Source: Gemmatimonadota bacterium (GTDB lineage: Bacteria; Gemmatimonadota; Gemmatimonadetes; Gemmatimonadales; Gemmatimonadaceae). Taken from it: a stretch of DNA of 64,000 nucleotides. Under the pieces are notes generated by a model. The model saw only the letters and a list, made by a program, of their open reading frames with translations. It was not told the DNA's origin and ran no database searches. Of this stretch, positions 63,858 to 64,000 are shown in pieces (within the stretch, counting starts at the first letter, position 1; every line of letters starts with the position of its first letter). A program made the translations under genes and the position numbers. Location: contig JACQBG010000040.1 of assembly GCA_016194585.1 (NCBI GenBank), forward strand, positions 55,097 to 119,096, written 5' to 3'.

Positions 63858-64000
63858 AAATCTACTCGAGGCGGCGCTGGAACCCGGATTTTACCCGGGG
63901 GGCGCCGGCCGCAAAGCTCGCACAAGCTACTCGGGGGGCCGTCCAAGTCAAGCCGCTCGCAGGCTTCCCGCCCTTCGATCGGTACGGGGGCCCCGACCCG

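Overview
The window is high-GC DNA from a bacterium that is most likely a member of Gemmatimonadota. That placement is an inference from protein style (alanine/lysine-rich secreted proteins, the type IV pilin-like protein near the right end, many secreted hydrolases) and from the very high GC content; no rRNA is present to confirm it. Two tRNA genes are visible: tRNA-Lys(TTT) at 23263-23335 (+) and tRNA-Asn(GTT) at 63785-63857 (-).

Region A, 1 to about 23260, looks like an integrated island or defence/accessory block whose left end lies outside the window. It holds an orphan ParS/MbcA-type antitoxin-like gene, an excisionase-like HTH gene and a tyrosine recombinase. A four-gene minus-strand cluster follows (two paralogous small membrane proteins, an exported DNA/RNA non-specific endonuclease, a single-pass membrane protein). 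Next come a secreted protein with a DUF2235/Tle1-like lipase, IS3-type transposase remnants, a secreted serine protease with a beta-barrel protein, an XRE-ImmA/IrrE metalloprotease pair, and an AbiE-like winged-helix/nucleotidyltransferase pair behind a perfect inverted-repeat operator. A P63C protein with palindromic operators comes next. The most interesting part is a compact ubiquitin-like conjugation operon at 16484-18622: a Ubl ending in Gly-Gly-His-Ala, an E2-like protein without any cysteine, and a JAB-E1 fusion. It is divergent from an XRE regulator, a small protein and a papain/C39-like peptidase. A DUF4062 protein closes the block just before tRNA-Lys.

Region B, 23500 to 64000, looks like ordinary chromosome with dense, often overlapping genes. 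In order: a beta-propeller protein and a TolC/adaptor/RND efflux operon; a PepSY-like gene flanked by two inverted copies of a 57-bp hairpin repeat; an OmpR-type two-component system; a porin; a Yip1 protein; a LuxR-type response regulator; a universal stress protein; a PAS-GAF histidine kinase; a glycolipid-like cluster (two GT4 glycosyltransferases, an alkaline-phosphatase-superfamily hydrolase, a PAP2 phosphatase); a class A beta-lactamase; a lytic transglycosylase with LysM; moaC-holB; a P1 peptidase; a cytochrome b/molybdopterin oxidoreductase pair; an ECF sigma/anti-sigma pair; purE-purK-PPOX; a four-helix-bundle protein inside a perfect 51-bp G-rich inverted repeat; a DsbA-like protein; an epimerase; a TPP enzyme with a BASS transporter; an amidohydrolase; an M28 peptidase; and the pilin.

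The three observations most worth following are the Ubl/cysteine-less-E2/E1-JAB operon with its neighbouring peptidase, the four-helix-bundle gene boxed by a perfect 51-bp purine-tract inverted repeat, and the paired hairpin repeats whose only difference is a compensatory base-pair change.
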